A stretch of DNA of 64,000 bases from Pseudomonas capeferrum (GTDB lineage: Bacteria > Pseudomonadota > Gammaproteobacteria > Pseudomonadales > Pseudomonadaceae): the NCBI RefSeq assembly GCF_000731675.1, contig NZ_JMIT01000001.1:2045526-2109525 (forward strand). Reading direction: 5' to 3'. A model generated the notes under the pieces. That model did no database searches and was not told the DNA's origin. It saw nothing but the letters and a program-made list of their open reading frames with translations. The translations under genes and the position numbers were made by a program. This document shows positions 44,424-54,042 of the stretch, one piece after another (within the stretch, counting starts at the first letter, position 1; every line of letters begins with the position of its first letter).

Positions 44424-44705
44424 TCAAAGCTGCGGCCACACCGGGCGCATGCCGCGCCGCTGGGCGTCGAGAATGGCACGGCACAGCGCGCACAGACGGT
44501 TGTCGCGGTAGATCGAGCGCTGCACGCCCGACCAGCGCGGCTGCGCGGGCAGCAGGCCGCCACACAGGGTACGGTCGACCGGCACGCCAAGCTCAAGCTG
44601 GCGAGCGGCCAGGTGGACGCGGATTTCCTGGCAGGCAAACAGGTCGAGCTGTTCGTCAGGCTCGATCAGTTGGTAGGCATAAAGGGACCAGGCAGGGCGC
44701 GGCAT
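44424..44705 (-). CDS. Small conserved-looking protein with CxxC motif, function unknown
   Basis: This 93-residue protein of unknown function has an N-terminal hydrophobic/acidic part (SLYAYQLIEPDEQLDLFACQEIRVHLAARQLE) and a C-terminal NRLCALCRAILDAQRR with a Cys-x2-Cys pair. It has no signal peptide. The start is the ATG at 44705 with GAGAG about 8 nt upstream. Competing open frames on both strands make the coding call less sure, but it lies in the tesA orientation in a gap otherwise left empty. Confidence 0.55.
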   Translation of the reverse strand: MPRPAWSLYAYQLIEPDEQLDLFACQEIRVHLAARQLELGVPVDRTLCGGLLPAQPRWSGVQRSIYRDNRLCALCRAILDAQRRGMRPVWPQL

Positions 44706-44717
44706 CGGGGGCTCTCG

Positions 44718-44757
44718 AAACGGGGGGCGCAACCTTAGCCGAAACCCGCCCCCGTTT
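44718..44757 (-). terminator. Possible terminator of tesA
   Basis: CGCCCCCGTTT (44747-44757) and AAACGGGGGGCG (44718-44729) pair with one bulge around a 17-nt loop. Read on the minus strand it ends in GTTTC, 7 nt after the tesA stop. The T-run is short. Confidence 0.45.
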
Positions 44758-44763
44758 AAAGCG

Positions 44764-45369
44764 TCACAGCAAGGGTTTTATCTTCGGCCAGGCATTTTCC
44801 AGCAAGCGCTGCTGGGCACCTTGCGCCGGATGGATGCCATCGGCCTGCATCAGCTCCGGCACACCCCCCACGCCCTCAAGGAAAAAAGGCACTAATGGCA
44901 CCTGTTTGTCTGCCGCCAACTGCTCATACACCTGGGCAAACGCCGTGGTGTAGCGCACGCCATAATTGGGCGGCAGGCGCATACCCAGCAGCAGCACCTT
45001 GGCACCCGCTTGCCGAGCGCTCTCGATCATCGAAGCAAGATTTTGTTGCAATTGCTGCGGCGGCTGCCCGCGCAGCCCGTCATTGCCGCCCAACTCCAGC
45101 ACAACCACGGCCGGCTTGTGCGCTGCAAGCAGCGCCGGCAGCCGCGCCTGGCCTCCGGCGCTGGTGTCACCACTGATCGAGGCATTGACCACCTGATCAT
45201 CGAAACCTTCGTCCTTGAGCCGGGTCTGCAACAAAGAGACCCACCCCTGGCGGCTATCCAGGCCAAAACCGGCGCTGATACTATCGCCAACCACCAGCAC
45301 CGTTCCCGCCGTGGCGCTCTGGGCCAGGCAATACAAGGCCAGACCGGCACTCAACCACCACATTCGCAT
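44764..45369 (-). CDS. tesA: Periplasmic GDSL arylesterase/lysophospholipase (TesA)
   Basis: This 201-residue exported SGNH hydrolase has a signal peptide (MRMWWLSAGLALYCLAQSATA). Block I is VVGDSISAGFG with the nucleophile Ser, block III is ELGGNDGLRG, and block V is DGIHPAQGAQ with the Asp-His pair. It hydrolyses thioesters and esters of fatty acids. GGAGAA precedes the ATG. The divergent ybbA start is only 10 bp away. The tesA/ybbA/ybbP neighbourhood is also found in E. coli. Confidence 0.94.
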   Translation of the reverse strand: MRMWWLSAGLALYCLAQSATAGTVLVVGDSISAGFGLDSRQGWVSLLQTRLKDEGFDDQVVNASISGDTSAGGQARLPALLAAHKPAVVVLELGGNDGLRGQPPQQLQQNLASMIESARQAGAKVLLLGMRLPPNYGVRYTTAFAQVYEQLAADKQVPLVPFFLEGVGGVPELMQADGIHPAQGAQQRLLENAWPKIKPLL

Positions 45370-45379
45370 TGGATTCTCC

Positions 45380-46063
45380 ATGGGCCCCAGCATTCTCGTT
45401 GCGCAGAACCTTAGCAAAGTGGTCCCCAGCGCGGAAGGCGACCTGACCATCCTCCACGCACTTTCTCTCGACCTCGCCCAGGGCGACAGCCTGGCCATCG
45501 TCGGCGCTTCGGGCTCAGGCAAGTCGACCTTGCTCGGCTTGCTGGCCGGCCTCGACCGCCCCAGCGCCGGCAAGGTCATCCTCGCCGGGCACGACCTGGG
45601 GCCACTGGACGAAGACCAACGCGCCCGCGTGCGCGCCGAGCATGTCGGGTTCGTGTTCCAGTCGTTCCAGCTGCTCGACAGCCTCAACGCACTGGAGAAT
45701 GTCATGCTGCCGTTGGAGCTCGACGGGCGCCGCGATGCCCGCGAGCACGCCCGCACCCTGCTCGAACGGGTTGGCCTGGGCAAGCGCCTGAGCCACACGC
45801 CGCGCCAGCTGTCCGGCGGTGAGCAACAGCGGGTAGCCATCGCCCGCGCCTTCGCCGCACAACCTGCCGTGCTGTTCGCCGACGAGCCCACCGGCAACCT
45901 CGACAGCCATACCGGCGAGCGCATCAGCGACCTGCTGTTCGAATTGAACAAGGAGCGTGGCACCACCCTGGTACTGGTCACCCATGACGAGCGCCTGGCC
46001 CGCCGCTGCCGGCGCCTGATCCGCCTGGACGCGGGGCGCCTGGTAGCCCCCGTGGAGGTCTGA
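45380..46063 (+). CDS. ybbA: ABC transporter ATP-binding protein YbbA
   Basis: This 227-residue ATPase is of the LolD/MacB type. Walker A is VGASGSGKSTLLG, the signature is LSGGEQQRVAIARAF, Walker B is VLFADEPTGNLD, and the switch His is in VLVTHDERLA. It pairs with the permease YbbP encoded 5 nt downstream. The substrate of YbbAP is not firmly known; mechanotransmission on envelope lipids or toxins has been suggested. The ATG at 45380 leaves 10 bp to tesA, so each gene's control elements must lie inside the other gene. Confidence 0.93.
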   Translation: MGPSILVAQNLSKVVPSAEGDLTILHALSLDLAQGDSLAIVGASGSGKSTLLGLLAGLDRPSAGKVILAGHDLGPLDEDQRARVRAEHVGFVFQSFQLLDSLNALENVMLPLELDGRRDAREHARTLLERVGLGKRLSHTPRQLSGGEQQRVAIARAFAAQPAVLFADEPTGNLDSHTGERISDLLFELNKERGTTLVLVTHDERLARRCRRLIRLDAGRLVAPVEV

Positions 46064-46068
46064 GCCCG

Positions 46069-48576
46069 ATGACCAGCATGCCCTTCTCCCGACTGTGCGG
46101 CCTGGCATTACGCCAGTTGCTCCGCGACATCCGCGCCAGCGAAGTGCGCGTGCTGTTCTTTGCCCTGCTGGTAGCCGTAGCCGCCAGCACCGCAATCGGT
46201 TACTTCGGCGCCCGCCTCAACGGCGCCATGCAACTGCGCGCCAGCGAGTTCCTCGGCGCCGACCTGGTGCTGCAGGGCAGCTCACCGGCCCGCGACGAGC
46301 AGATCAGTGCAGGCACATCACTCGGTTTGCGCCACGCACAGGTGGTCGAGTTCACCAGTGTGGTGGGCGGCGATAGCGGCATCCAGTTGTCCAGCGTCAA
46401 GGCCGCCGACGGCGCCTACCCCTTGCGCGGGCAAGTCCGCAGCGCCGCCGCACCCTATGCCGAAGAAACCCCCGGCGGTGGCCCGGCGCCCGGCGAGGCC
46501 TGGGTAGAACCGAGGTTGCTGGCCGCGCTGGGGCTGTCGATCGGCGACAGCATCGATGTGGGCATGAAAACCCTGCGCATGAGCCGTGTACTGACCTACG
46601 AACCGGACCGCGCCAATAATTTCTACAGCCTGACCCCTCGGGTAATGATGAACCTCACGGACCTGCAGGCGACCGGGGTGATCCAGCCCGGCAGCCGGGT
46701 GACCTATCGTGACCTGTGGCGCGGCGACATCGACGCACTGGCCCAGTATCGCCAGGCCGTGGAAAAAAACCTGGCGGCCAGCCAGCGCCTGCGCGACACC
46801 CGCGATGGCAACCGGCAGATCGGTGGCGCCTTGAGCAAGGCCGAACGCTATCTGAACATGGCCAGCCTGGTGGCGGTACTGCTGGCCGGCGTTGCCGTGG
46901 CCATGTCGGCCAGCCGCTACGCCGCACGGCGTCTGGATGCCAGTGCACTGCTGCGCTGCCTTGGCCTGTCCCGGCGGCAGGCGCTGGGCCTGTACTGCCT
47001 GCAACTGGCCATGCTTGGCCTGGTGGCGGCCGTGGCAGGCGCCCTGCTCGGCTGGCTGGCACAGTTGGGCCTGTTCCGGCTGCTGCATGGCCTGCTGCCG
47101 AGTGTGGTGCCACCGGGCGGCATCTTGCCGGCGCTCGCCGGTATGGGCACCGGGCTGGTGGCCCTTGCTGGCTTCGCCTTGCCGCCGCTCGCCGCCCTCG
47201 GCCAGGTGCCGCCATTGCGCGTGTTGCGCCGCGACCTGCTGCCGGTGCCGCCCAGCAGTTGGCTGGTGTATGGCGCTGCCTTGCTGGCCCTGGGCCTGAT
47301 CATGTGGCGCCTGAGCCTCGACCTGCTGCTGACGTTCGCACTGCTGGGCGGCGGCCTGGTCGCCGCCGTGGTACTCGGCGGCCTGTTGCTGCTCGGGCTC
47401 CGCAGCCTGCGCCAACTGCTGGTCGGCGCACCGCTGGCCTGGCGCCTGGGGCTGGGGCAGCTGTTACGTCACCCCTTGGCAGCCGCTGGCCAGGCGCTGG
47501 CATTTGGCCTGATCCTGTTGGCCATGGCGCTGGTTGCACTGCTGCGCGCCGAACTGCTCGACACCTGGCAGGCGCAACTGCCCAAGGACGCGCCGAATCA
47601 TTTTGCCCTGAACATCCTGCCAGATGATCGCGAGCCGTTCGCCCAGCGCCTGCGGCAGGTCAATGCGGCCTCGGCGCCGCTATACCCGGTGACACCCGGC
47701 CGCCTGGTCCAGATCAACCAGCAACCGGTGCAACAGGTCGTCAGCAAGGACTCTGCCGGCGAGCGGGCCGTACAACGCGACCTCAGCCTGACATGGGCCG
47801 CCGAGCTACCCGACGGCAACGCGCTGACTGCGGGCGACTGGTGGCAGGCGCTGCCTTCCGGCGATGAGGTGCCCGGTGTATCGGTCGAGGCGGAACTGGC
47901 CACCAGCCTGAAGCTACAACTGGGCGACTTGCTGACCTTCGACATCGGTGGCCAGCAACGCCAGGCCCGGGTCAGCAGCCTGCGCAGCGTGCACTGGGAC
48001 AGTTTCCAGCCGAACTTCTACATGATCTTCCAGCCTGGAACGCTGCAGGGGTTACCCACCACTTACCTCACCAGTTTCTACCTGGCCCCAGGTCATGACC
48101 TGGATGTGGTCGCCCTGTCCCGGGCCTTCCCGGCAGTGACCATCCTTCAGGTCGACGCCTTGCTTGATCAACTGCGCAGCATCCTCGCCCAAGTCACCCT
48201 GGCGGTCGAGTATGTACTGTTGTTCGTGTTGGCGGCGGGGCTGGCCGTGCTGTTTGCCGGCTTGCAGGCAACGCTCGACGAACGCATCCGCCAGGGCGCC
48301 TTGCTGCGTGCGCTGGGTGCGGCGCGGCCATTGCTGGTCAAGGCGCGGCGTATCGAGTTCGGCCTCTTGGGCGCGGCCAGCGGCCTACTGGCCGCACTCG
48401 GTTGCGAGTTGATCACGCTGGTGCTGTACCGCTACGCCTTCGACCTGCAGTGGCACCCGCACCCATGGCTGCTGGTACTGCCACTGGCGGGGGCAGTGCT
48501 GGTGGGTGGAGCTGGGGTGCTTGGCACAAGGCGGGCGCTCAATGCCAGCCCGTTGACGGTGTTGCGGGAGGGGTAA
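46069..48576 (+). CDS. ybbP: FtsX-like ABC transporter permease YbbP
   Basis: This 835-residue inner-membrane permease has duplicated FtsX/MacB modules. One N-terminal helix (about 25-45) precedes a periplasmic domain. Helices around 265-450 follow, with a long run of hydrophobic segments (LLALGLIMWRLSLDLLLTFALLGGGLVAAVVLGGLLLL). A second periplasmic domain and three helices at the C-terminus complete it (LLFVLAAGLAVLFAGLQATLDERIRQGALLRALGA is the typical coupling segment). Length and pairing with YbbA fit the YbbP family. The two genes form an operon. Confidence 0.92.
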   Translation: MTSMPFSRLCGLALRQLLRDIRASEVRVLFFALLVAVAASTAIGYFGARLNGAMQLRASEFLGADLVLQGSSPARDEQISAGTSLGLRHAQVVEFTSVVGGDSGIQLSSVKAADGAYPLRGQVRSAAAPYAEETPGGGPAPGEAWVEPRLLAALGLSIGDSIDVGMKTLRMSRVLTYEPDRANNFYSLTPRVMMNLTDLQATGVIQPGSRVTYRDLWRGDIDALAQYRQAVEKNLAASQRLRDTRDGNRQIGGALSKAERYLNMASLVAVLLAGVAVAMSASRYAARRLDASALLRCLGLSRRQALGLYCLQLAMLGLVAAVAGALLGWLAQLGLFRLLHGLLPSVVPPGGILPALAGMGTGLVALAGFALPPLAALGQVPPLRVLRRDLLPVPPSSWLVYGAALLALGLIMWRLSLDLLLTFALLGGGLVAAVVLGGLLLLGLRSLRQLLVGAPLAWRLGLGQLLRHPLAAAGQALAFGLILLAMALVALLRAELLDTWQAQLPKDAPNHFALNILPDDREPFAQRLRQVNAASAPLYPVTPGRLVQINQQPVQQVVSKDSAGERAVQRDLSLTWAAELPDGNALTAGDWWQALPSGDEVPGVSVEAELATSLKLQLGDLLTFDIGGQQRQARVSSLRSVHWDSFQPNFYMIFQPGTLQGLPTTYLTSFYLAPGHDLDVVALSRAFPAVTILQVDALLDQLRSILAQVTLAVEYVLLFVLAAGLAVLFAGLQATLDERIRQGALLRALGAARPLLVKARRIEFGLLGAASGLLAALGCELITLVLYRYAFDLQWHPHPWLLVLPLAGAVLVGGAGVLGTRRALNASPLTVLREG

Positions 48577-48612
48577 GAAACACCGTGAATGGCCGCTACA
48601 GGCAATCGCCGA

Positions 48613-49086
48613 TCATTGCCCGTAGCGGATGCTGTTCACGTACCACGCCGCATCCCCGGTCGGGGTCTTTACCACCACCTCATCGCCCTCCTCCTTCTTG
48701 AGCAAGGCCCGGGCCATGGGGGAGTCGATCGAGATGTAGTCGTTGCGCCCATAGATTTCGTCATACCCGACAATGCGAAACTTCTTGGTCTCACCCTCGT
48801 CGTTCTCGATCTCGACCCAAGCGCCGAAAAACACCCTGCCCTCCTGCTCCGGCGAATAAGCCACCACCTTTACATCTTCAAGGCGTTTGCGCAGGTACCG
48901 CACCCGACGGTCGATCTCGCGCAACAGCTTCTTGTTGTACTGGTAGTCGGCATTCTCGCTGCGATCGCCAAGCGAAGCTGCCCAGGCGACCTTCTGGGTG
49001 ATCTCGGGGCGGTACACGCGCCACAGGTGATCCAGCTCCTTCCTCAGGGCCTCATGACCTTCGGTGGTGATGATATTGGTGCTCAA
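48613..49086 (-). CDS. greB: Transcription elongation factor GreB
   Basis: This 157-residue factor restarts backtracked RNA polymerase by stimulating transcript cleavage. The N-terminal coiled coil (about 1-75) carries the acidic tip DRSENADYQYNKKLLREIDRR. The C-terminal FKBP-like domain has VFFGAWVEIENDEG and ISIDSPMARALL. The start is a TTG at 49086, preceded by GAGGAG at 8 nt. That site overlaps the TGA of the upstream gene, so greB is probably translated by coupling. ybbP is convergent. Confidence 0.95.
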   Translation of the reverse strand: MSTNIITTEGHEALRKELDHLWRVYRPEITQKVAWAASLGDRSENADYQYNKKLLREIDRRVRYLRKRLEDVKVVAYSPEQEGRVFFGAWVEIENDEGETKKFRIVGYDEIYGRNDYISIDSPMARALLKKEEGDEVVVKTPTGDAAWYVNSIRYGQ

Positions 49087-49097
49087 CAGCACTCTCC

Positions 49098-49406
49098 TCA
49101 ACGGCGGGTAATCAGGCCTTGGCGAGCAATGCGAGTGAGATGGCCGATAACTTCGGCGGCCTCGGCAGAGGCCGGCGACTGTATCACTGCCAGGTCGAAA
49201 CGGTCGTTGCCGTACTGCGCAAGGTGGCAGCAGGTTTCGGTGAACTGGATGAGAAAGGCACGGGCCTGGCCTTTACGACGCGAAAGCCCTTCAAGGTGAC
49301 GCAAAAGAGTGGGTTGATGCTGGCCACCGAGCAGGATACGCGGTGTGCGGGAAGCCTGGTTGGCAGGCAAAGGGCTCAAACAGACACTGGTACGTGGGCA
49401 ACTCAT
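49098..49406 (-). CDS. Unrecognised 102-residue protein coupled to greB
   Basis: I do not recognise this protein. It is basic, has 102 residues and no signal peptide or membrane helix. Four cysteines occur, including CC in FTETCCHLAQYG. Segments such as PRILLGGQHQPTLLRHLEGLSRRKGQARAFLIQF and ASAEAAEVIGHLTRIARQGL look like an alpha/beta fold. Its TGA stop lies inside the ribosome site of greB (TGAGGAGAG), which argues that it is a real gene in a greB operon. The AT/GC make-up matches the neighbours. Confidence 0.65.
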   Translation of the reverse strand: MSCPRTSVCLSPLPANQASRTPRILLGGQHQPTLLRHLEGLSRRKGQARAFLIQFTETCCHLAQYGNDRFDLAVIQSPASAEAAEVIGHLTRIARQGLITRR

Positions 49407-49549
49407 GGCGCTTCTCTCAGCCTCGCGATTCCCGCTGGGCAGCGGTGGGAGGCGTCACCGAACCAGCGCTTTAGCGGTATTTCGGATGACCGGAGGGGCC
49501 TTTCCTGCGCCCCGCAAGTAGCTGTTTAAATCGGCGCAGGCGGTATGCT

Positions 49550-49587
49550 AGAGCTACAAGCGCTAAGTTACAAGCCTCAAGCTGCAT
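49550..49587. repeat. Short imperfect direct repeats (CTACAAGC / TTACAAGC / CTCAAGC)
   Basis: Between the 102-residue gene and mltF the units GCTACAAGC, GTTACAAGC and CTCAAGC occur in a row with about 13- and 9-nt steps. Similar short repeats are common between Pseudomonas genes. No function is evident. Confidence 0.4.
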
Positions 49588-49590
49588 TGC

Positions 49591-51033
49591 TCAGCGCTTG
49601 GCCACCCGCTCCAGCACGGCACGCTCGCGGCTGAACGCCAGGAAGTACTTGTTGACGCTGTTGACGAAATTGACCGGGCCCATGCCGACCTGCTCCATGG
49701 CAATACGCTCGGTCTGGAAAAACCACTGGTTGCCGTTGAGCCCACGCCGACGCGCTTCGGCACGCATCGCCTGGACCCGCTCGGGCCCCAGATTGTAAGC
49801 CGCCAGCACGAACGCCATGCGCTCGCGCTCGTTGATCTGTGGGCTGGCAAAGAACTTGCGCCGGATCAACGCCAGGTAGCGGGCACTGGCCTGCACATTG
49901 CCGTCAACCGTGGCGGTATTGCTCACCCCTACCCGCTGGGCGGCCGAAGGGGTGATCTGCATCAGGCCGTGGGCCCCGCCTGTGCCGCGCGCAGCGGGGT
50001 TGAGTGTCGACTCCTTGAAGGCCAGCGCCGCCAGGTTGAGCCAGTCGATCTGCTGCGCCTGGCCATGCTTCTGCAGCACCGCACGCACCGCACTGAGGCG
50101 TTGGCGATCCTTGCTCGCCAAAGGGTTGTGTACCCGGTACTGACGGCGGTAGATACGCTCGAACGCGGCGTCCTGGTTGTCCGGCGCGCGATAGCCCTGA
50201 AGGAAGCGATCGACCGTGGCCAGCAATTGCGGCGCGTCGCGCCCCACATACCAGCGCATTGCTTGCGGCGAGCCCAGGTGCACACGGCTGTCCAGGCGCA
50301 GACGCGGCATGACCCTGGCCCACCGCCGGGCAATCGGGCGCTCTACCACGGTCAGGTGGTAGATGCCGGCCTGCACCATCTCCAGCACATCCTCCACCGC
50401 CAGGGTCGAATCGACCCACTCCACCTTGATCGGCGCGCGCTTGCGCAGGGCCAACTGCTGGTTCACCTGCTGGATCACCGGGCCGGCAGCACTGGCACTG
50501 GTCAAGGCCACGGTGCGCCCGGACAACTGCTCGACATGGCTGAAGCTGCGCTCCCCCTTGCGCCCGACCAGCAACAAGGGCACTTGGTCCAGCACCGGCG
50601 CGCTGCTGCTGACACCGCGCACCACCACCGGGTCGAGCAGTTCACCGGGCGCCGCCAGGTCGCCCTCGCCGCGCTGCAACGCACCCAGCAACTGCTCCTT
50701 GGCCCGAGGGATAAGCTTCAGCTGAATCTGCTGCCCGTCACCTGCGCGGGCATTCAGGTAATGCTCGAGCGCACGCAGGCGGTAGTATTCGATGCCGACC
50801 GGCTCGCCCTTGACCTCGCCAGAGCTGTTGCGGCTTTGATTGACCAGCACCCGCAACACCTTGCTCGCCCGAACCTGCTGCAGGTCGCGCAGCTTGCTGG
50901 GCGGGATGTTCTGCTGCGGCCCCGGCAGGCGCGCCTGGGCAACACCGGCCGTGGTCAGCCCAAGCATCAGCAGGAAGGTCAGCAGGTATCGCAGCATGCG
51001 AAAACGAGTCCGAGGTCGGTGGGCGGCACTCAT
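49591..51033 (-). CDS. mltF: Membrane-bound lytic murein transglycosylase F
   Basis: This 480-residue envelope protein has an N-terminal signal/anchor (MLRYLLTFLLMLGLTTAGVAQA from residue 13), a periplasmic solute-binding-like domain (about 50-280, LRVLVNQSRNSSG onward) and a C-terminal transglycosylase domain (about 320-470). The catalytic Glu is in AFKESTLNP and the fold motifs are GGAHGLMQITP and AAYNLGPERV. It cleaves peptidoglycan to anhydromuropeptides. I chose the ATG at 51033; an internal ATG at 50997 is also possible. It is divergent from tatD. Confidence 0.9.
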   Translation of the reverse strand: MSAAHRPRTRFRMLRYLLTFLLMLGLTTAGVAQARLPGPQQNIPPSKLRDLQQVRASKVLRVLVNQSRNSSGEVKGEPVGIEYYRLRALEHYLNARAGDGQQIQLKLIPRAKEQLLGALQRGEGDLAAPGELLDPVVVRGVSSSAPVLDQVPLLLVGRKGERSFSHVEQLSGRTVALTSASAAGPVIQQVNQQLALRKRAPIKVEWVDSTLAVEDVLEMVQAGIYHLTVVERPIARRWARVMPRLRLDSRVHLGSPQAMRWYVGRDAPQLLATVDRFLQGYRAPDNQDAAFERIYRRQYRVHNPLASKDRQRLSAVRAVLQKHGQAQQIDWLNLAALAFKESTLNPAARGTGGAHGLMQITPSAAQRVGVSNTATVDGNVQASARYLALIRRKFFASPQINERERMAFVLAAYNLGPERVQAMRAEARRRGLNGNQWFFQTERIAMEQVGMGPVNFVNSVNKYFLAFSRERAVLERVAKR

Positions 51034-51056
51034 GTGGCATGGCCGCCTAGTGATAA

Positions 51057-51953
<897 letters not shown>

Positions 51954-51996
51954 GCCTGCATCGGGCCCCCGTGGATACAGGCACCTCGGGTTTTTC

Positions 51997-52038
51997 TTGA
52001 TACACATCAAGAACGGCTCTGGCGGGCGCAGGCACAAT
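51997..52038 (+). promoter_or_regulatory. ANR/FNR-dependent class II promoter of the chemoreceptor gene
   Basis: TTGATACACATCAA (51997-52010) is a perfect TTGAT-N4-ATCAA ANR/FNR box. CACAAT (52033-52038) is a suitable -10. With a start near 52045, the box centre (52003.5) is at about -41.5, the exact geometry of class II FNR-activated promoters. The gene begins at 52089. Confidence 0.8.
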
Positions 52039-52088
52039 GATGGCACCTTGCCAATATTGTTTCCGCTCAACTCAGAGAAGACCTGCCC

Positions 52089-53567
52089 ATGGGTGCCTGG
52101 CTTAGCAATGTTTCCCTGAAGTACAAATTCTGGGCCGTCAACGCGGTGGCCTTTGTCACGACCCTTTTGCTGGTGCTGTACGCCGTACATCTGGAGCAGC
52201 GTGCCCGCGCGGACGCCGCTCAGGCCCAAGCGGCGGCACAGGCCCAGCTGTTGGCAACATGGCCCGTCGGGCAAACGCTGCCCCGCCAGGCCAATGTCAT
52301 CACCTGGCTGCCAGGCCAGACCCCGACCTTTGCCGGCGAACCGCTGGAGGTCCTGCGCGACGCCCAGGGCTGGGTCGAACTGCCCGCTGCCTGGCTGCTT
52401 GGCGATAACCCCCTGCGCGGCGCCCAGGTGCTGCGCAACGGCGATCAGCAACTGGCCGTGCTGGCCCAGTCGCCGAGCGTACGCCAGGTGTTCTTCGAAC
52501 GTTTCACCAACTATGCCGTGTGCGTGCTGATACTGATGCTGGCCATGCTTGGCGCCTCGCAGTTGCTGATCCGCTTTCTGCTCAGCCAGCTCAACACCCT
52601 CAAGGACGTCATGCTCCATGTGGAGAAGACCGGCGACCTGTCGGCACGCGTACCCCTGGCGTGCGGCGACGAAGTCGGCCAGATGGCGGGCGCCTTCAAC
52701 GCCATGCAAGGCACCTATCACCGCGTGGTCAGCACTGTGGCCCACACCGCCGCACAGCTCGACGCCGGCGCCGCACGCCTGGCGGCGAGCATGAATGACG
52801 TACGCCACGGCATGCTCGGCCAGCAGAGCGAGACCGACCAGGCCGCCACGGCCATCAACCAGATGTCGGCCACGGTGCACCATATCGCCCAGCATGCCGG
52901 CGCCACACGCGACCTGTCGCAGACTGCAGATACCCTCGCCGGCAGCGGCCAGGAGGTCGTCAGCCGCGTTCAGGACTCGATTTCCGGGCTGTCCAGCGGC
53001 GTACAGCAGACCGCCGAGATGATCCGCCAACTGGCCGAGGACAGCCAGAAGATCAATGGCGTGGTCGGGGTGATCCACAGCATTGCCGAACAAACCAACC
53101 TGCTGGCACTCAATGCCGCCATCGAAGCAGCCCGTGCCGGTGACTTGGGCCGCGGCTTCGCAGTGGTCGCCGATGAGGTACGCAACCTGGCCAAGCGCGT
53201 GCAGACGTCCACGGACGAAATCACCACCATGGTCTCGGCGCTTCAGTCCGGCACCCGCGATGCAGTCGAGTTCATGCAGGAGAGCTCGTACAAGGCTGAC
53301 GATTGCGTCCGGCAGGCCCAGGCAGCCGGTGCAGCGCTGGCCGAGATCACCGGTGCGGTCGCGCAGATGCGCGAAAGCAACACCCAGATCGCCGTGGCTG
53401 CCGAACAGCAGAGCCAGGTGGCCGAAGAAATGAACCGGGCAGTGGTGAGTATCCGCGACGTCACCGAACACACCGTGCAACAGACCGTCGGCTCGGCCAC
53501 CACCAGCAACGAACTGGCGACGCTGGCCGGTGAGCTGAACAAGGTGATAGGCCAGCTCAAGCTATAG
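52089..53567 (+). CDS. Methyl-accepting chemotaxis protein
   Basis: This 492-residue chemoreceptor has TM1 at about 13-33, a small periplasmic domain of about 108 residues (34-141), TM2 at about 142-164, HAMP at 165-220 and a cytoplasmic signalling domain. The hairpin tip is [37 protein letters not shown], the conserved CheA/CheW contact. The periplasmic part is shorter than a four-helix-bundle sensor (about 150) and has no dCache or sCache motif. The ANR box upstream suggests expression in low oxygen. No CheB/CheR pentapeptide is seen at the C-terminus (GQLKL). Confidence 0.93.
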   Translation: MGAWLSNVSLKYKFWAVNAVAFVTTLLLVLYAVHLEQRARADAAQAQAAAQAQLLATWPVGQTLPRQANVITWLPGQTPTFAGEPLEVLRDAQGWVELPAAWLLGDNPLRGAQVLRNGDQQLAVLAQSPSVRQVFFERFTNYAVCVLILMLAMLGASQLLIRFLLSQLNTLKDVMLHVEKTGDLSARVPLACGDEVGQMAGAFNAMQGTYHRVVSTVAHTAAQLDAGAARLAASMNDVRHGMLGQQSETDQAATAINQMSATVHHIAQHAGATRDLSQTADTLAGSGQEVVSRVQDSISGLSSGVQQTAEMIRQLAEDSQKINGVVGVIHSIAEQTNLLALNAAIEAARAGDLGRGFAVVADEVRNLAKRVQTSTDEITTMVSALQSGTRDAVEFMQESSYKADDCVRQAQAAGAALAEITGAVAQMRESNTQIAVAAEQQSQVAEEMNRAVVSIRDVTEHTVQQTVGSATTSNELATLAGELNKVIGQLKL

Positions 53568-53601
53568 CCCCCGTTTACAGTCACGATAGCCAGCCTCGAT
53601 T

Positions 53602-53619
53602 GGCCCCCTTCCGGGGGCC
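53602..53619 (+). terminator. Hairpin after the chemoreceptor gene
   Basis: GGCCCCC (53602-53608), loop TTCC and GGGGGCC (53613-53619) form a perfect 7-bp GC stem, 34 nt after the stop. No T-run follows, so termination is uncertain. Confidence 0.5.
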
Positions 53620-53655
53620 GCACTAAGCTTTGGACATGACCGAGAGGACCTGCCC

Positions 53656-54024
53656 ATGAGCAAACGCCTACCCAACCTGCCCGCCTGGCAATGGCGCGGC
53701 TACCACCATAATCACCGTCACCCGGCCAACCTGGTACTGCACCTGATCGCCGTGCCGCTGTTCATGCTCGGCACATTGCTGGTGCTGTCCGGCCTGTTCG
53801 CCCTGGACCTGGGGCAGATCGCCGTGGGCGTCATCTCCCTGATTGCCGGCCTGGGCCTGCAGCGCCACGGGCATCGCCTCGAAACCGAACAACCGGAGCC
53901 ATTCGCCAACCGCAAAGACGCCGTGCAGCGCCTGCTGACCGAGCAGTTCATCACCTTTCCGCGCTTTGTGCTAAGCGGCGCCTGGTGGCGTGCCTGGCGC
54001 GAGCGGCACAAGCATCGCCGTTGA
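53656..54024 (+). CDS. Mpo1-like (DUF962) small membrane protein
   Basis: This 122-residue membrane protein has two predicted helices (about 27-48 and 52-68). The histidine motif GYHHNHRHPANLVLHLIAVPLF at the start of the first helix resembles the Y-H-x4-N-x3-H pattern of DUF962/Mpo1 proteins. In yeast Mpo1 is an iron dioxygenase of 2-hydroxy fatty acid alpha-oxidation. Automated annotations sometimes call such proteins terminase, which the sequence does not support. GAGAGGACC precedes the ATG. The biochemical role here is not known. Confidence 0.7.
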   Translation: MSKRLPNLPAWQWRGYHHNHRHPANLVLHLIAVPLFMLGTLLVLSGLFALDLGQIAVGVISLIAGLGLQRHGHRLETEQPEPFANRKDAVQRLLTEQFITFPRFVLSGAWWRAWRERHKHRR

Positions 54025-54042
54025 CCCTGCCGCCCGTTACGG

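Noticed and set aside
53656..54024. Phage terminase as a label for the Mpo1-like gene
   Set aside because: Too short, with two membrane helices and a histidine motif; no ATPase or nuclease motifs and no phage context.
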